DNA of 14,832 nt. It comes from Flavobacterium sp. Its GTDB lineage: Bacteria > Bacteroidota > Bacteroidia > Flavobacteriales > Flavobacteriaceae. Location: the NCBI RefSeq assembly GCF_021151785.1, contig NZ_JAGKWP010000062.1:1-14832 (forward strand). Direction: 5' to 3'. Positions 1 to 6,401 of the stretch are shown here, piece after piece. The notes under the pieces were generated by a model. It saw only the letters and a list, made by a program, of their open reading frames with translations, was not told the DNA's origin and made no database searches. The first letter of the stretch is position 1. Each line of letters opens with the position of its first letter. The position numbers and the translations under genes were made by a program.

Positions 1-2
1 AC

Positions 3-18
3 ATTTGTATATACAAAT
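3..18. promoter_or_regulatory. Distal MarR operator (perfect palindrome)
   Basis: ATTTGTATATACAAAT is a perfect 16-base palindrome with 8-base arms and no spacer. It lies 47 bases before the MarR-family start codon and recurs almost unchanged at 35-50. MarR dimers usually bind 16-20 bp palindromes just before their own gene, so autoregulation is the natural reading. The function is inferred and the symmetry is seen directly. Confidence 0.75.
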
Positions 19-39
19 AAAAAAATAGTCATACATTTG
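4..39 (+). promoter_or_regulatory. Candidate promoter of the MarR-nitroreductase-YceI cassette
   Basis: TACATTTG at 32-39 matches the Bacteroidota -7 consensus TAnnTTTG exactly. A TTTG at 4-7 could serve as the -33 element, but the 24-bp spacer is longer than the usual 19-21 bp, so the -33 assignment is weak. Initiation would fall near base 46, inside the proximal operator, leaving a leader of about 20 bases before the ATG at 65. Confidence 0.4.
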
Positions 40-50
40 TATCTACAAAT
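35..50. promoter_or_regulatory. Proximal MarR operator
   Basis: ATTTGTATCTACAAAT has perfect 7-base arms around a central TC. Bases 33-52 repeat bases 1-20 with a single mismatch. Its centre is 32 bp from the first palindrome, about three helical turns, so two dimers would sit on the same DNA face. It overlaps the candidate -7 element at 32-39, so a bound repressor would block initiation. Confidence 0.78.
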
Positions 51-64
51 AAAGAACATTAGAA

Positions 65-517
65 ATGAAAATTGAAGCGATCATAAAATCTACTACAGCT
101 ATTTCTTTAGAAAAGAAAACTATGCTGAATTTGATTTATACTCAGCATTTAATTTCAGAAAAGTTTAGCGAATTATTAAAAAAACATGACTTGTCATCAG
201 AACAATATAATGTATTACGCATTTTAAGAGGGCAAAAAGGTAATCCTGCCAATATGTGTATGATTCAAGAACGTATGATTGCTAAAACAAGTAATACAAC
301 ACGTTTAGTTGACAAATTAGTTTCCAAAGAAATGGTGATTCGTAAAGTATGTCCAGAAAATAAGAGAAAAATGGAAGTTACTATTACTGAAAAAGGCATG
401 AATGTTTTAGAGATTCTGGATCCAATAGTCATAGACTTTGAAAATCAATTCACTCAAAATTTAACACAAATAGAATTAGAAACCATAAACGAATTATTAG
501 AAAAATTAAGAAATTAG
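65..517 (+). CDS. MarR-family transcriptional regulator
   Basis: A 150-residue cytoplasmic winged-helix repressor of usual MarR length. Residues 20-60 form the helical dimerisation and first DNA-binding helices. The recognition segment follows at about 63-90 (IAKTSNTTRLVDKLVSKEMV), with a wing at about 95-110 that includes PENKRKMEVTITEKG. The C-terminal helices (about 113-149) complete the dimer arm. Cysteines occur at residues 65 and 96, but the N-terminal peroxidatic Cys expected of classical OhrR is absent, so its signal may be an electrophile, phenolic compound or another redox cue. The ATG at 65 follows two palindromic operators, which indicates autorepression. The stop lies 2 bases before the nitroreductase ATG, so the two are co-transcribed and probably translationally coupled. 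The inducer cannot be read from the sequence. Confidence 0.93.
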   Translation: MKIEAIIKSTTAISLEKKTMLNLIYTQHLISEKFSELLKKHDLSSEQYNVLRILRGQKGNPANMCMIQERMIAKTSNTTRLVDKLVSKEMVIRKVCPENKRKMEVTITEKGMNVLEILDPIVIDFENQFTQNLTQIELETINELLEKLRN

Positions 518-519
518 TT

Positions 520-1152
520 ATGAGTACATTTATTGAAAACCAAAACTGGCGTTATGCCACAAAAAAATTTGATGCTACAAAAAAAGTAGATGAAAGAGAT
601 ATTGAAACTTTAAAAGAAGCAATTCAACTTTCAGCTTCTTCTTATGGGTTACAACCTTATAAAGTTTTCTTTATTGAAAATCCAGAAGTTAGAGCTCAAT
701 TACAACCTGCTGCTTGGGGTCAAACTCAAATTGTAGATGCTTCACACTTAATTGTGTTTGCAAGTATTAACAAATTAGATGAAGCTTACATTGATGCATT
801 TATACAAAATACAGCTTCAACTAGAAACTTACAAGTATCTGATTTAGAAGGTTATGCTACCTTTATGAAAGGTGCAATTTTAAATCTACCTGAAGAAAAG
901 ATGGCAACATGGACCGCAAAACAAACTTACATTGCGCTAGGCAATTTATTAGCTGCTGCTGCTGAATTAAAAATTGATGCTACACCAATGGAAGGTTTTG
1001 AGCCAGAAAAATTTAATGATATCCTTGGTTTTAATGAAAAAGGATTGAATGCTACTTTAGTAGTGCCTATTGGATATAGACACGAAGAAGATGCATTACA
1101 ACACGCAGCTAAAGTTAGAAAATCTGCTGCTGAATTGTTTGAAATAATTTAA
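520..1152 (+). CDS. NfsB-like NAD(P)H-dependent FMN nitroreductase
   Basis: A 210-residue homodimeric flavoenzyme of the nitroreductase superfamily, close in layout and length to E. coli NfsB (217 residues). Such enzymes reduce nitroaromatics, quinones and similar acceptors by two-electron transfer from NAD(P)H. Visible family features are the N-terminal FMN-phosphate motif RYATKKFD (residues 11-18), SASSYGLQPYKVF (38-50, matching SPSSTNSQPWHF of NfsB), DASHLIVFA (73-81), the AKQTYIALGN helix (133-142), PMEGFEPEKF (156-165) and VVPIGYR (181-187). It has no signal peptide and is cytoplasmic. It starts 2 bases after the MarR stop, so it is probably the main target of that regulator and detoxifies or reports its inducer. 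It could equally act as a quinone or flavin reductase; the substrate is not determined by sequence. Confidence 0.92.
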   Translation: MSTFIENQNWRYATKKFDATKKVDERDIETLKEAIQLSASSYGLQPYKVFFIENPEVRAQLQPAAWGQTQIVDASHLIVFASINKLDEAYIDAFIQNTASTRNLQVSDLEGYATFMKGAILNLPEEKMATWTAKQTYIALGNLLAAAAELKIDATPMEGFEPEKFNDILGFNEKGLNATLVVPIGYRHEEDALQHAAKVRKSAAELFEII

Positions 1153-1174
1153 TTAATAACTAAATATTTATAAA

Positions 1175-1738
1175 ATGAGAAATTTAAAATCAATTGCTTT
1201 AGCATTAGTTGCATTGGCTACATTTACAGTAAATGCACAAACAAAAAAAATCAATGTTTCTAAAAGTACTATCAACTGGGTAGGAAAAAAAGTAACAGGT
1301 GAACATACAGGAACAATTAACTTCAAAGAAGGTAATTTGGTTTTCAACAAAGGGTTAGTAAAAGCTGGAACTTTCACTGTAGATATGACATCAATTAATA
1401 CTACAGATTTAAAAGGAGAATGGAAAGATAAATTAGACGGACATTTAAAGGCTGACGATTTCTTTGGTGTTGAAAAATTCAAAACTGCTACTTTAGTATT
1501 CAAAAATATAAGCACTAAAAATAAAAACAATTATACTGTTACAGCTGATTTAACAATTAAAGGAATTACTAAACCAGTAACTTTTGACTTAGTAGTTAAT
1601 GGAAACACCGCTTCTGCTAATGTTAAAATTGATAGAACTAAATATGATATCAAATATGGTTCAGGAAGTTTCTTCTCGGACTTAGGTGATAAAACAATCA
1701 ACGACGAATTTGAATTAAAAGTTAATTTGGCTTGGTAA
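1175..1738 (+). CDS. Secreted YceI-family (lipocalin-like, isoprenoid-binding) protein
   Basis: A 187-residue exported protein of the YceI family, whose members form an extended lipocalin-like beta-barrel that binds polyisoprenoid or other long amphiphilic chains. Residues 1-21 are a signal peptide (basic MRNLK start, hydrophobic core, cleavage likely after VNA). No lipobox Cys is present, so it should be soluble in the periplasm. The mature domain shows the family pattern: STINWVGKKVTGEHTGTI near residue 31, GTFTVDMTSI near 64, then LKADDFFGVEKFKTATLVF and LTIKGITKPVTFDLVV. It begins 22 bases after the nitroreductase stop with no visible terminator between, so it probably belongs to the same operon. 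Pairing with a quinone-type reductase hints that the ligand is a quinone or isoprenoid; this is inference. Confidence 0.92.
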   Translation: MRNLKSIALALVALATFTVNAQTKKINVSKSTINWVGKKVTGEHTGTINFKEGNLVFNKGLVKAGTFTVDMTSINTTDLKGEWKDKLDGHLKADDFFGVEKFKTATLVFKNISTKNKNNYTVTADLTIKGITKPVTFDLVVNGNTASANVKIDRTKYDIKYGSGSFFSDLGDKTINDEFELKVNLAW

Positions 1739-1769
1739 TATCAATTTTCAAAAAAATGCTATGAGAAAG

Positions 1770-1800
1770 AAATCCCGATACTAATTTGGTATCGGGATTT
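1770..1800. terminator. Bidirectional intrinsic terminator between yceI and pdxH
   Basis: A perfect 12-bp stem (AAATCCCGATAC at 1770-1781 pairing with GTATCGGGATTT at 1789-1800) encloses a 7-base loop. A T run continues to 1802 on the plus strand. On the minus strand the stem is followed by ATTTCTTTCTC. It sits between two convergent stops (1738 and 1807), so it most likely ends both transcripts, more efficiently on the plus strand. Confidence 0.9.
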
Positions 1801-1806
1801 TTATGT

Positions 1807-2451
1807 TTATGGAGCAAGTCTTTCAATATTCCAAATATAATCTTCTTTTAATTGGTAACGAATACGATCGTGTAAACGATTGGCTCTACCCTGCCAAAAC
1901 TCAACTTCTATAGGTCGAACCAAAAAACCACCCCAATGATCTGGTCTGCTGATTTCTCTCTCTTCATATTGTTGCTCTAACTCTTTTAATTTAGCATCTA
2001 AAAATTCTCTTGAAGGAATAACATCACTTTGATTCGATACTATTGCACCTAATTTACTCCCATCCGGTCTACTATCAAAATAAGCATCAGATATATATGA
2101 AGCTGTTTTTTCAGCAACGCCTTTTATAATGACTTGCCTTTCCATTATTGGCCAAAAAAAAGAAAGACAAATGTGTGGATTATTTAAAATTGCTTTTCCC
2201 TTTTCAGAATTATAATTGGTATAAAATATAAACCCTTCCTCATTAAATTTTTTCAGAAGAACAACCCTACTTTTTGGAAAACCATCTAATCCGATTGTGG
2301 AGACAGTCATTGCGTTTACTTCTTCATTTTCTGTATTCTCTTCAGCCTCATAAAACCACTTATGAAACAATTGAATAGGATCTTCTGGAATTGTATTCTC
2401 TAACAATTCACTTTTTTCATATGATTTTCTATAATTCGATAAATCTTTCAT
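1807..2451 (-). CDS. pdxH: Pyridoxamine/pyridoxine 5'-phosphate oxidase
   Basis: This cytoplasmic FMN enzyme oxidises PNP or PMP to pyridoxal 5'-phosphate with O2, the last step of B6 synthesis and salvage. Its 214 residues match the family length (E. coli PdxH 218). Motifs in order are RVVLLK (62-67) and FYTN (76-79) for FMN, ERQVIIKG (104-111), YFDSRPDGSKLGA with Y124, R128 and S132 for the substrate phosphate, WGGFLVRP (173-180), EFWQG (184-188), RLHDR (192-196, with the substrate-contacting R and H) and the invariant C-terminal RLAP. It starts 15 bases after the rnz stop and is the last gene of its cluster before the shared terminator. The family ligand residues I could place are all present, so it should be active. 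Confidence 0.97.
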   Translation of the reverse strand: MKDLSNYRKSYEKSELLENTIPEDPIQLFHKWFYEAEENTENEEVNAMTVSTIGLDGFPKSRVVLLKKFNEEGFIFYTNYNSEKGKAILNNPHICLSFFWPIMERQVIIKGVAEKTASYISDAYFDSRPDGSKLGAIVSNQSDVIPSREFLDAKLKELEQQYEEREISRPDHWGGFLVRPIEVEFWQGRANRLHDRIRYQLKEDYIWNIERLAP

Positions 2452-2466
2452 ATTATCATTTTAAAA

Positions 2467-3372
2467 TTAAAACTCAAATTCAACACCATCATCACCTAGC
2501 AGAACATTGTCGAATATTTCTTGGGCTTCTTCTTTAAATAAATTAATATCGCCATATCTAGTAGAATAATGTCCTAAAATTAAAGTTTCTACGTGAGCTA
2601 ATTTTGCAATTGTTGCTGCTTGTTTTGCAGTAGTATGCATCGTTTTTTCTGCTAAAAGCGCTTCCTTTTCTAAAAAAGTAGATTCATGATATAGCACCTT
2701 TACATTTTTAATTATAGGTAAGATATCTTTAGTATATAAAGTGTCAGAACAAAATGCATAACTATTAGGCAAAGACGGTTCAAAAGTTAATTCAAAGTTA
2801 GGAATAATACGACCATCTTCGAGGTAAATATCTCCACCCATTTTAATTTTATTATAATATAATTTATCAATATCATAATTTAAAATGGCGGCCATATTAA
2901 GAGGACGTTCTATTATTTTTTCTTCAAATAAATAACCGTTTGTATAAACACGGTGTTGAAGAGGAATAGTAGTAACACGAACCTTATTGTCTTCAAAAAT
3001 CACCTCACTCTCTTTAGAAGTTAATTCATGAAAATATAAATTATAACTTGTGTATGCATTTCCTAGTTTCAACAATAAAAGTATTGCTTCTTTAATTCCC
3101 TTTGGACCATAAATATGTAAATCTTTATCTCTACCCAATAGCATGAAAGTAGAAATTAAACCAATTAAACCAAAAAAATGATCTCCATGCAAATGTGAAA
3201 TAAAAACATGCTCTATACGAGAAAATTTTAACTTGTGTTTTCTTAATTGAACTTGAGTTCCTTCTCCACAATCAATTAAAAACATATGATTTTTTAACTC
3301 CAACACTTGTGATGTTGGGTTAGTAATGGTTCGAGGTGTGGCTGCATAACAACCTAATATTTTTAATTTCAT
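2467..3372 (-). CDS. rnz: Ribonuclease Z (tRNA 3' endonuclease)
   Basis: A zinc-dependent metallo-beta-lactamase-fold endonuclease that removes 3' trailers from tRNA precursors. From the ATG at 3372 it has 301 residues, the usual short-form RNase Z length. The diagnostic HLHGDH motif is at residues 60-65 (zinc ligands H60, H62, D64, H65), preceded by LIDCGEGTQ. LQHRVYTNGYLF supplies a later His, YAFCSDT the bridging Asp, and LILGHYSTRY the last His. HTTAKQAA lies in the expected C-terminal position. The frame is open upstream to a TTG at 3408, which would add MSLLRIFFSDGI. The family normally begins at MKLKILGCYAATPR, so the ATG is preferred. A weak 5-bp hairpin (3383-3397) sits in the leader. 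It lies between the STAS-like gene (49-base gap) and pdxH (15-base gap). Confidence 0.96.
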   Translation of the reverse strand: MKLKILGCYAATPRTITNPTSQVLELKNHMFLIDCGEGTQVQLRKHKLKFSRIEHVFISHLHGDHFFGLIGLISTFMLLGRDKDLHIYGPKGIKEAILLLLKLGNAYTSYNLYFHELTSKESEVIFEDNKVRVTTIPLQHRVYTNGYLFEEKIIERPLNMAAILNYDIDKLYYNKIKMGGDIYLEDGRIIPNFELTFEPSLPNSYAFCSDTLYTKDILPIIKNVKVLYHESTFLEKEALLAEKTMHTTAKQAATIAKLAHVETLILGHYSTRYGDINLFKEEAQEIFDNVLLGDDGVEFEF

Positions 3373-3421
3373 AATACCGTCAGAGAAAAATATTCTCAGT
3401 AATGACAAATTAAGAGGACAC

Positions 3422-3754
3422 TTAAAAGCCTAAATCACGCTCAATTTCATCCATTTCAATTAAATCATGAGCTTCTAGTATTGAAGGAACAACCTTTAAT
3501 TTAGCTGGAACTTTATTAAAATCAATATTTTCAGCCACAATAACCAGTGATTTATCATTTTTTATGTGGTTTTTAGTTAATTCTTGAAATTGCTTCAAGC
3601 CAGAAAGATCTAACGTTTTGTCGTGAGTTAGATCTAAAATCAAATTAGCATCTTTAAAAGTATTGTATTGAACTGTCAATTTTTCAATAAACTGTATATA
3701 GTTACTTTCTGTATCCTTAATAATTGTTGTATGTCCTTTACGCTCTACTTTCAT
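3422..3754 (-). CDS. Small STAS-like domain protein
   Basis: A 110-residue soluble protein without signal peptide or membrane segment. Its pattern resembles a STAS (anti-sigma-factor antagonist) fold: a short N-terminal strand pair, then NLILDLTHDKTLDLSGLKQF (37-56), a helix, the strand SLVIVAENID (69-78), and a C-terminal helix entered by PSILEAHDLIEMDEIE. Ser51 in LDLSGL occupies the place of the phosphorylatable Ser in SpoIIAA-like proteins. No partner kinase or phosphatase is encoded nearby, so any phospho-switch is unproven. It lies 49 bases before rnz and 54 bases after pyrB in the same direction. Position beside rnz could lead to it being named 'ribonuclease Z', but it lacks the metal-binding HxHxDH motif. 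I assign the fold with moderate confidence and no function. Confidence 0.6.
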   Translation of the reverse strand: MKVERKGHTTIIKDTESNYIQFIEKLTVQYNTFKDANLILDLTHDKTLDLSGLKQFQELTKNHIKNDKSLVIVAENIDFNKVPAKLKVVPSILEAHDLIEMDEIERDLGF

Positions 3755-3767
3755 ATTATAATAAACT

Positions 3768-3798
3768 TTAAAATAAAATATGCTAAATTTGAATCAAA
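3768..3798 (-). promoter_or_regulatory. Weak candidate promoter before the STAS-like gene
   Basis: On the minus strand, TTTG (3798-3795) is followed after 19 bp by TATTTTAA (3775-3768), which fits TAnnTTTG at 4 of the 6 fixed positions. The spacing is right but the match is poor, and the 54-base gap could equally be ordinary operon spacing after pyrB. No hairpin terminator is visible here. Confidence 0.22.
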
Positions 3799-3808
3799 AA
3801 TAATATAT

Positions 3809-4738
3809 TTAATTCTTAATCTTACTAGCTAACAAATAAATTACCGCCATTCTAACGGCAACACCATTTTCTACTTGATCTAATATAACTGCATGTTTGC
3901 TATCAGCTACCTCTGAAGTTATTTCAACTCCTCTATTGATTGGTCCTGGGTGCATAATTACAATTTCTTTATTTAGACTATTTAAGATTTCATTAGTTAA
4001 ACCAAATTGTTGCGTGTATTCTCTAGTATTTGGAAAATAACTAACATCTAATCGCTCGTTTTGAATACGTAACATGTTGGCTACATCACACCATTCTAAT
4101 GCTTCTTTTAAATTAGATTCCACTTTAACACCTAAAGAATTAATGTAGATTGGAATTAAAGTTTTTGGTCCACAAACTCGAACTTCAGCACCTTGCATTT
4201 GTAATGCGAAAATATTTGAAAGTGCCACTCTACTATGTAAAATATCGCCAACAATAAGCACTTTTTTTCCTGCAACATCACCTAATTTTTCTCTTATTGT
4301 ATAACTATCTAATAGTGCCTGTGTTGGATGCTCATGAGCGCCATCACCCGCATTAATAATGCTTGCATTTACATGCTGTGATAAGAAATGAGCGGCTCCA
4401 GGCGAACTATGTCGCATTACCACCATATCTACTTTCATTGCTAAAATATTATTAACTGTATCGATAAGGGTTTCTCCTTTTTTTACTGAAGATTGAGCTG
4501 AAGAAAAACTTATAACATCAGCAGATAATCGCTTTTGAGCTAATTCAAAAGATAACTTTGTTCGGGTACTATTTTCAAAAAAAATATTAGCAATAGTAAT
4601 ATCTCTCAAAGAAGGAACTTTTTTTATGGGTCTATTAATTACTTCTTTAAAATGGTCTGCCGTTTCAAAAATTAGATGGAGGTCATTCTCGTTTAGATAC
4701 TTAATTCCAAGTAAATGATTAACGCTTAATTCTTTCAT
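3809..4738 (-). CDS. pyrB: Aspartate carbamoyltransferase catalytic chain
   Basis: This enzyme joins carbamoyl phosphate and L-aspartate to give N-carbamoyl-aspartate, the committed step of pyrimidine synthesis. The 309 residues match the family (E. coli 311). The carbamoyl-phosphate loop FFENSTRTKLSFE is at 53-65, and the mobile lysine region SVKKGET at 84-90. INAGDGAHEHPTQALLD follows at 128-144, then GDILHSRVA (164-172), NMLRIQNER (221-229) and HPGPINRGVEI (263-273). It lies 27 bases after pyrR, and that gap is a C/A-rich leader. No pyrI regulatory chain lies in the window, so it may function as a simple trimer, or pyrI may lie elsewhere. The ATG at 4738 gives the normal N-terminus. Confidence 0.97.
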   Translation of the reverse strand: MKELSVNHLLGIKYLNENDLHLIFETADHFKEVINRPIKKVPSLRDITIANIFFENSTRTKLSFELAQKRLSADVISFSSAQSSVKKGETLIDTVNNILAMKVDMVVMRHSSPGAAHFLSQHVNASIINAGDGAHEHPTQALLDSYTIREKLGDVAGKKVLIVGDILHSRVALSNIFALQMQGAEVRVCGPKTLIPIYINSLGVKVESNLKEALEWCDVANMLRIQNERLDVSYFPNTREYTQQFGLTNEILNSLNKEIVIMHPGPINRGVEITSEVADSKHAVILDQVENGVAVRMAVIYLLASKIKN

Positions 4739-4765
4739 TTTATTGTTGTGTTGTTGTAGTTGTTG
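4739..4765 (-). promoter_or_regulatory. C/A-rich translation leader of pyrB
   Basis: Read on the minus strand, the 27 bases between the pyrR stop and the pyrB ATG contain only two T and no G, in CAA-type repeats (for example CAACAACTACAACAACACAA). Such a leader cannot fold. Bacteroidota lack strong Shine-Dalgarno use, so an unstructured leader probably marks the ribosome entry site. A similar stretch precedes pyrR. Confidence 0.5.
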
Positions 4766-5299
4766 TTATTCAATATAAACGGCATCTTCTCCATCTTTTT
4801 CTTGCCATTTTACTTTTACTTTTTCATTGTTAATAGCGTCTACTTGCCTACCTCTGTAATCAGGTTGTATGGGCAAATCTCTGCTAAATCTTCTATCAAT
4901 TAAAGCTAATAATTCAATAGATTTAGGTCGGCCAAAAGATTGTATGGCTGTTAAAGCTGCACGAATACTCCTTCCTGTATACAACACATCATCAATAAAA
5001 ATAACTTGTTTATCTTCTACTAAAAAATCAATTTGAGTTTTATTTGCTTCAAGAGGCTTTTCATTTCTTCTAAAATCATCTCTAAAAAAAGTGATGTCTA
5101 ATAAACCTAACTTTATATTATCAATTGCATATTCTTCCTTTAATATTTGAGCAATTCTAGTAGCTAAAAAAGAACCTCTGGGTTGAATACCAATTAAAAT
5201 TGAATTAGAAAAATCTAAATGCTTTTCAATCAATTGACAAGCTAAACGGTGTAGTATGATATTGACTTCTTTAGAAGTAAGCAATATTTTTTGACTCAT
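4766..5299 (-). CDS. pyrR: PyrR bifunctional pyrimidine regulator / uracil phosphoribosyltransferase
   Basis: A 177-residue type I phosphoribosyltransferase-fold protein resembling B. subtilis PyrR (181 residues) along its whole length. It converts uracil and PRPP to UMP, and in Gram-positive bacteria it also binds pyr mRNA to cause attenuation. Clear landmarks are LIGIQPRGSFLA (35-46), LDITFFRDDFRR (67-78), the PRPP-binding signature VIFIDDVLYTGRS (99-111), GRPKSIELLALIDR (123-136) and LPIQPDYRG (142-150). The frame stays open to a TTG at 5332, but that lies within the predicted promoter, and homologues start near MSQKILLTSKEV. The ATG at 5299 is therefore preferred. It is followed by pyrB. 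No antiterminator or terminator hairpin is visible before or after it, so RNA-based regulation here is doubtful. Confidence 0.94.
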   Translation of the reverse strand: MSQKILLTSKEVNIILHRLACQLIEKHLDFSNSILIGIQPRGSFLATRIAQILKEEYAIDNIKLGLLDITFFRDDFRRNEKPLEANKTQIDFLVEDKQVIFIDDVLYTGRSIRAALTAIQSFGRPKSIELLALIDRRFSRDLPIQPDYRGRQVDAINNEKVKVKWQEKDGEDAVYIE

Positions 5300-5321
5300 A
5301 ACGGGTGTGTTGTTGTGTGTG

Positions 5322-5352
5322 TAAAAATACAAATTTCAATGATAATAGCAAA
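5322..5352 (-). promoter_or_regulatory. Promoter of pyrR-pyrB
   Basis: On the minus strand TTTG (5352-5349) is separated by 19 bp from TATTTTTA (5329-5322), which matches the Bacteroidota -7 consensus TAnnTTTG except for the last base. Initiation would fall near 5316, giving a leader of roughly 17 bases that is almost entirely C and A before the ATG at 5299. It lies in the 100-base gap after maf. Confidence 0.55.
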
Positions 5353-5399
5353 AATGAATTTGTAGACAAGAGTATCCTAATATTACTTGGTTTATATAA

Positions 5400-5981
5400 T
5401 CACAAATTCATCAATTCATAATACAATCGATGCGTTGGCAAGCCTACTACATTAGCATAAGAACCTTCAATCTTTTCTATACCCACTAATCCAATCCATT
5501 CTTGAATTCCATACGATCCAGCTTTATCAAAAGGTTGATATAAATTTATATAATATTTTATTTCTGAATCAGTTAAATTTAAAAAAAACACTTTTGTACT
5601 TTCGTAAAAAGTAACACTTCTCTCTAGGGTTTTAATGCAAACTGAGGTAATCACTTCATGTGCTTTACCAGACATTTCTTGAATCATAACAAAAGCATCT
5701 TCTGCATTTTTGGGTTTACCTAGAGCTTTATTTTCCAACCAAACTATGGTATCGCTTGTTATTAAAATATCATTTTTTGTAAGTTCATCTGAAAGAGCAT
5801 TAGCTTTTAATTCTGCCAAGTAATTAGTAATTTCATGTGCGTTCAAGTTTTCAGGAAACACTTCTTCAATTTCCTTCAATCGAATCTCGAAGTCTAAATC
5901 TAAATCTCTCAAAAACTGCTGTCTCCTAGGTGAACCAGAAGCTAAAATGACATGTTTATTGGCTAATTTTTCTCGTAACAT
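5400..5981 (-). CDS. maf: Maf-family nucleotide pyrophosphatase (YhdE type)
   Basis: A 193-residue cytoplasmic house-cleaning enzyme that hydrolyses canonical or modified NTPs to NMP and pyrophosphate. Maf motifs are the N-terminal ASGSPRR (14-20), the catalytic TSDTIV with D77, GKP (88-90), SGKAHEVITSVC (104-115), the DKAGSYGIQ signature (152-160) and EGSYANVVGLP (172-182). The DKAGSYGIQ form is typical of the YhdE subgroup, known to prefer dTTP and UTP; specificity here is inferred. The length is normal. It begins 36 bases after mgsA in the same direction, and the pyrR promoter follows it. It could be annotated as Maf-like septum inhibitor, an older name for the same family. Confidence 0.95.
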   Translation of the reverse strand: MLREKLANKHVILASGSPRRQQFLRDLDLDFEIRLKEIEEVFPENLNAHEITNYLAELKANALSDELTKNDILITSDTIVWLENKALGKPKNAEDAFVMIQEMSGKAHEVITSVCIKTLERSVTFYESTKVFFLNLTDSEIKYYINLYQPFDKAGSYGIQEWIGLVGIEKIEGSYANVVGLPTHRLYYELMNL

Positions 5982-6017
5982 CTTTTCAATTTAAGTCTAA
6001 GTCTTAATATTAAGCAA

Positions 6018-6401
6018 TTAATCTAAAGTCAAAGCATTTAATAATAATTGCGCTGTTGCTTCATTCGTAGCAAGAGGAACATTGTGTACATCACAAATTC
6101 GAATTAACATATTAATGTCTGGCTCATGTGGATGACTACTCATCGGATCTTTAAAAAACAAAACCATTTTGCATTTTCCTTCTGCTACTCGAGCAGCAAT
6201 TTGAGCATCACCACCTAGAGGTCCACTTAACATTTTTTTTACTTTAATTCCTGCAGCTTCTGCTTTACCTCCAGTAGTTCCAGTAGCAATAATTTTAATT
6301 TTCTCTTTATGTAAAATGGTTTTATTTTTATTTAAAAACTGAACTAAATCGGCTTTTTTACCATCATGTGCAATAACTGCAATTTCAAATTTTTTTTCCA
6401 T
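6018..6401 (-). CDS. mgsA: Methylglyoxal synthase
   Basis: Converts dihydroxyacetone phosphate to methylglyoxal and phosphate, a glycolytic overflow route used when phosphate is low or sugar phosphates accumulate. The 127 residues are close to the family core (E. coli 152, longer at the ends). IAVIAHDGKK carries H12 (E. coli H19), ATGTTGG (39-45) binds phosphate, and SGPLGGDAQ supplies catalytic D65 (D71). FFKDPMSSHPHEPD contains D85, H92 and D95 (D91, H98, D101). All active-site residues are present. The ATG shares one base with the nhaA stop (TAATG), so translation is coupled to the antiporter gene. maf follows after 36 bases. It is separate from the nearby pfkA-gapA unit although it competes with it for triose phosphate. 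Confidence 0.96.
   Translation of the reverse strand: MEKKFEIAVIAHDGKKADLVQFLNKNKTILHKEKIKIIATGTTGGKAEAAGIKVKKMLSGPLGGDAQIAARVAEGKCKMVLFFKDPMSSHPHEPDINMLIRICDVHNVPLATNEATAQLLLNALTLD

Noticed and set aside
1..52. Two spaced repeats that could suggest a CRISPR-like or transposon-end array
   Set aside because: Only two copies, each a short palindrome, placed right before a MarR gene; the operator explanation is simpler. The left edge hides any further copies.
1168..1530. Open frame antisense to the YceI gene
   Set aside because: It mirrors a well-supported signal-peptide protein; its translation has no recognisable domain and looks like a chance antisense frame.
3383..3397. Hairpin GAGAA/TTCTC in the rnz leader as a riboswitch or terminator
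   Set aside because: Only five base pairs with no following T run in the reading direction and no match to a known riboswitch layout.
3373..3408. Longer RNase Z start at the TTG at 3408
   Set aside because: The 12 extra residues are not part of the usual family N-terminus, while the ATG at 3372 gives the standard MKLKILG start.
5300..5332. Longer PyrR start at the TTG at 5332
   Set aside because: It would place the start codon before the predicted -7 box and translate the C/A leader; homologues align from the ATG at 5299.
6003..6014. 12-base palindrome CTTAATATTAAG between mgsA and maf
   Set aside because: AT-only core, no second copy and no T tract; expected by chance in such AT-rich gaps, though a minor processing site is possible.
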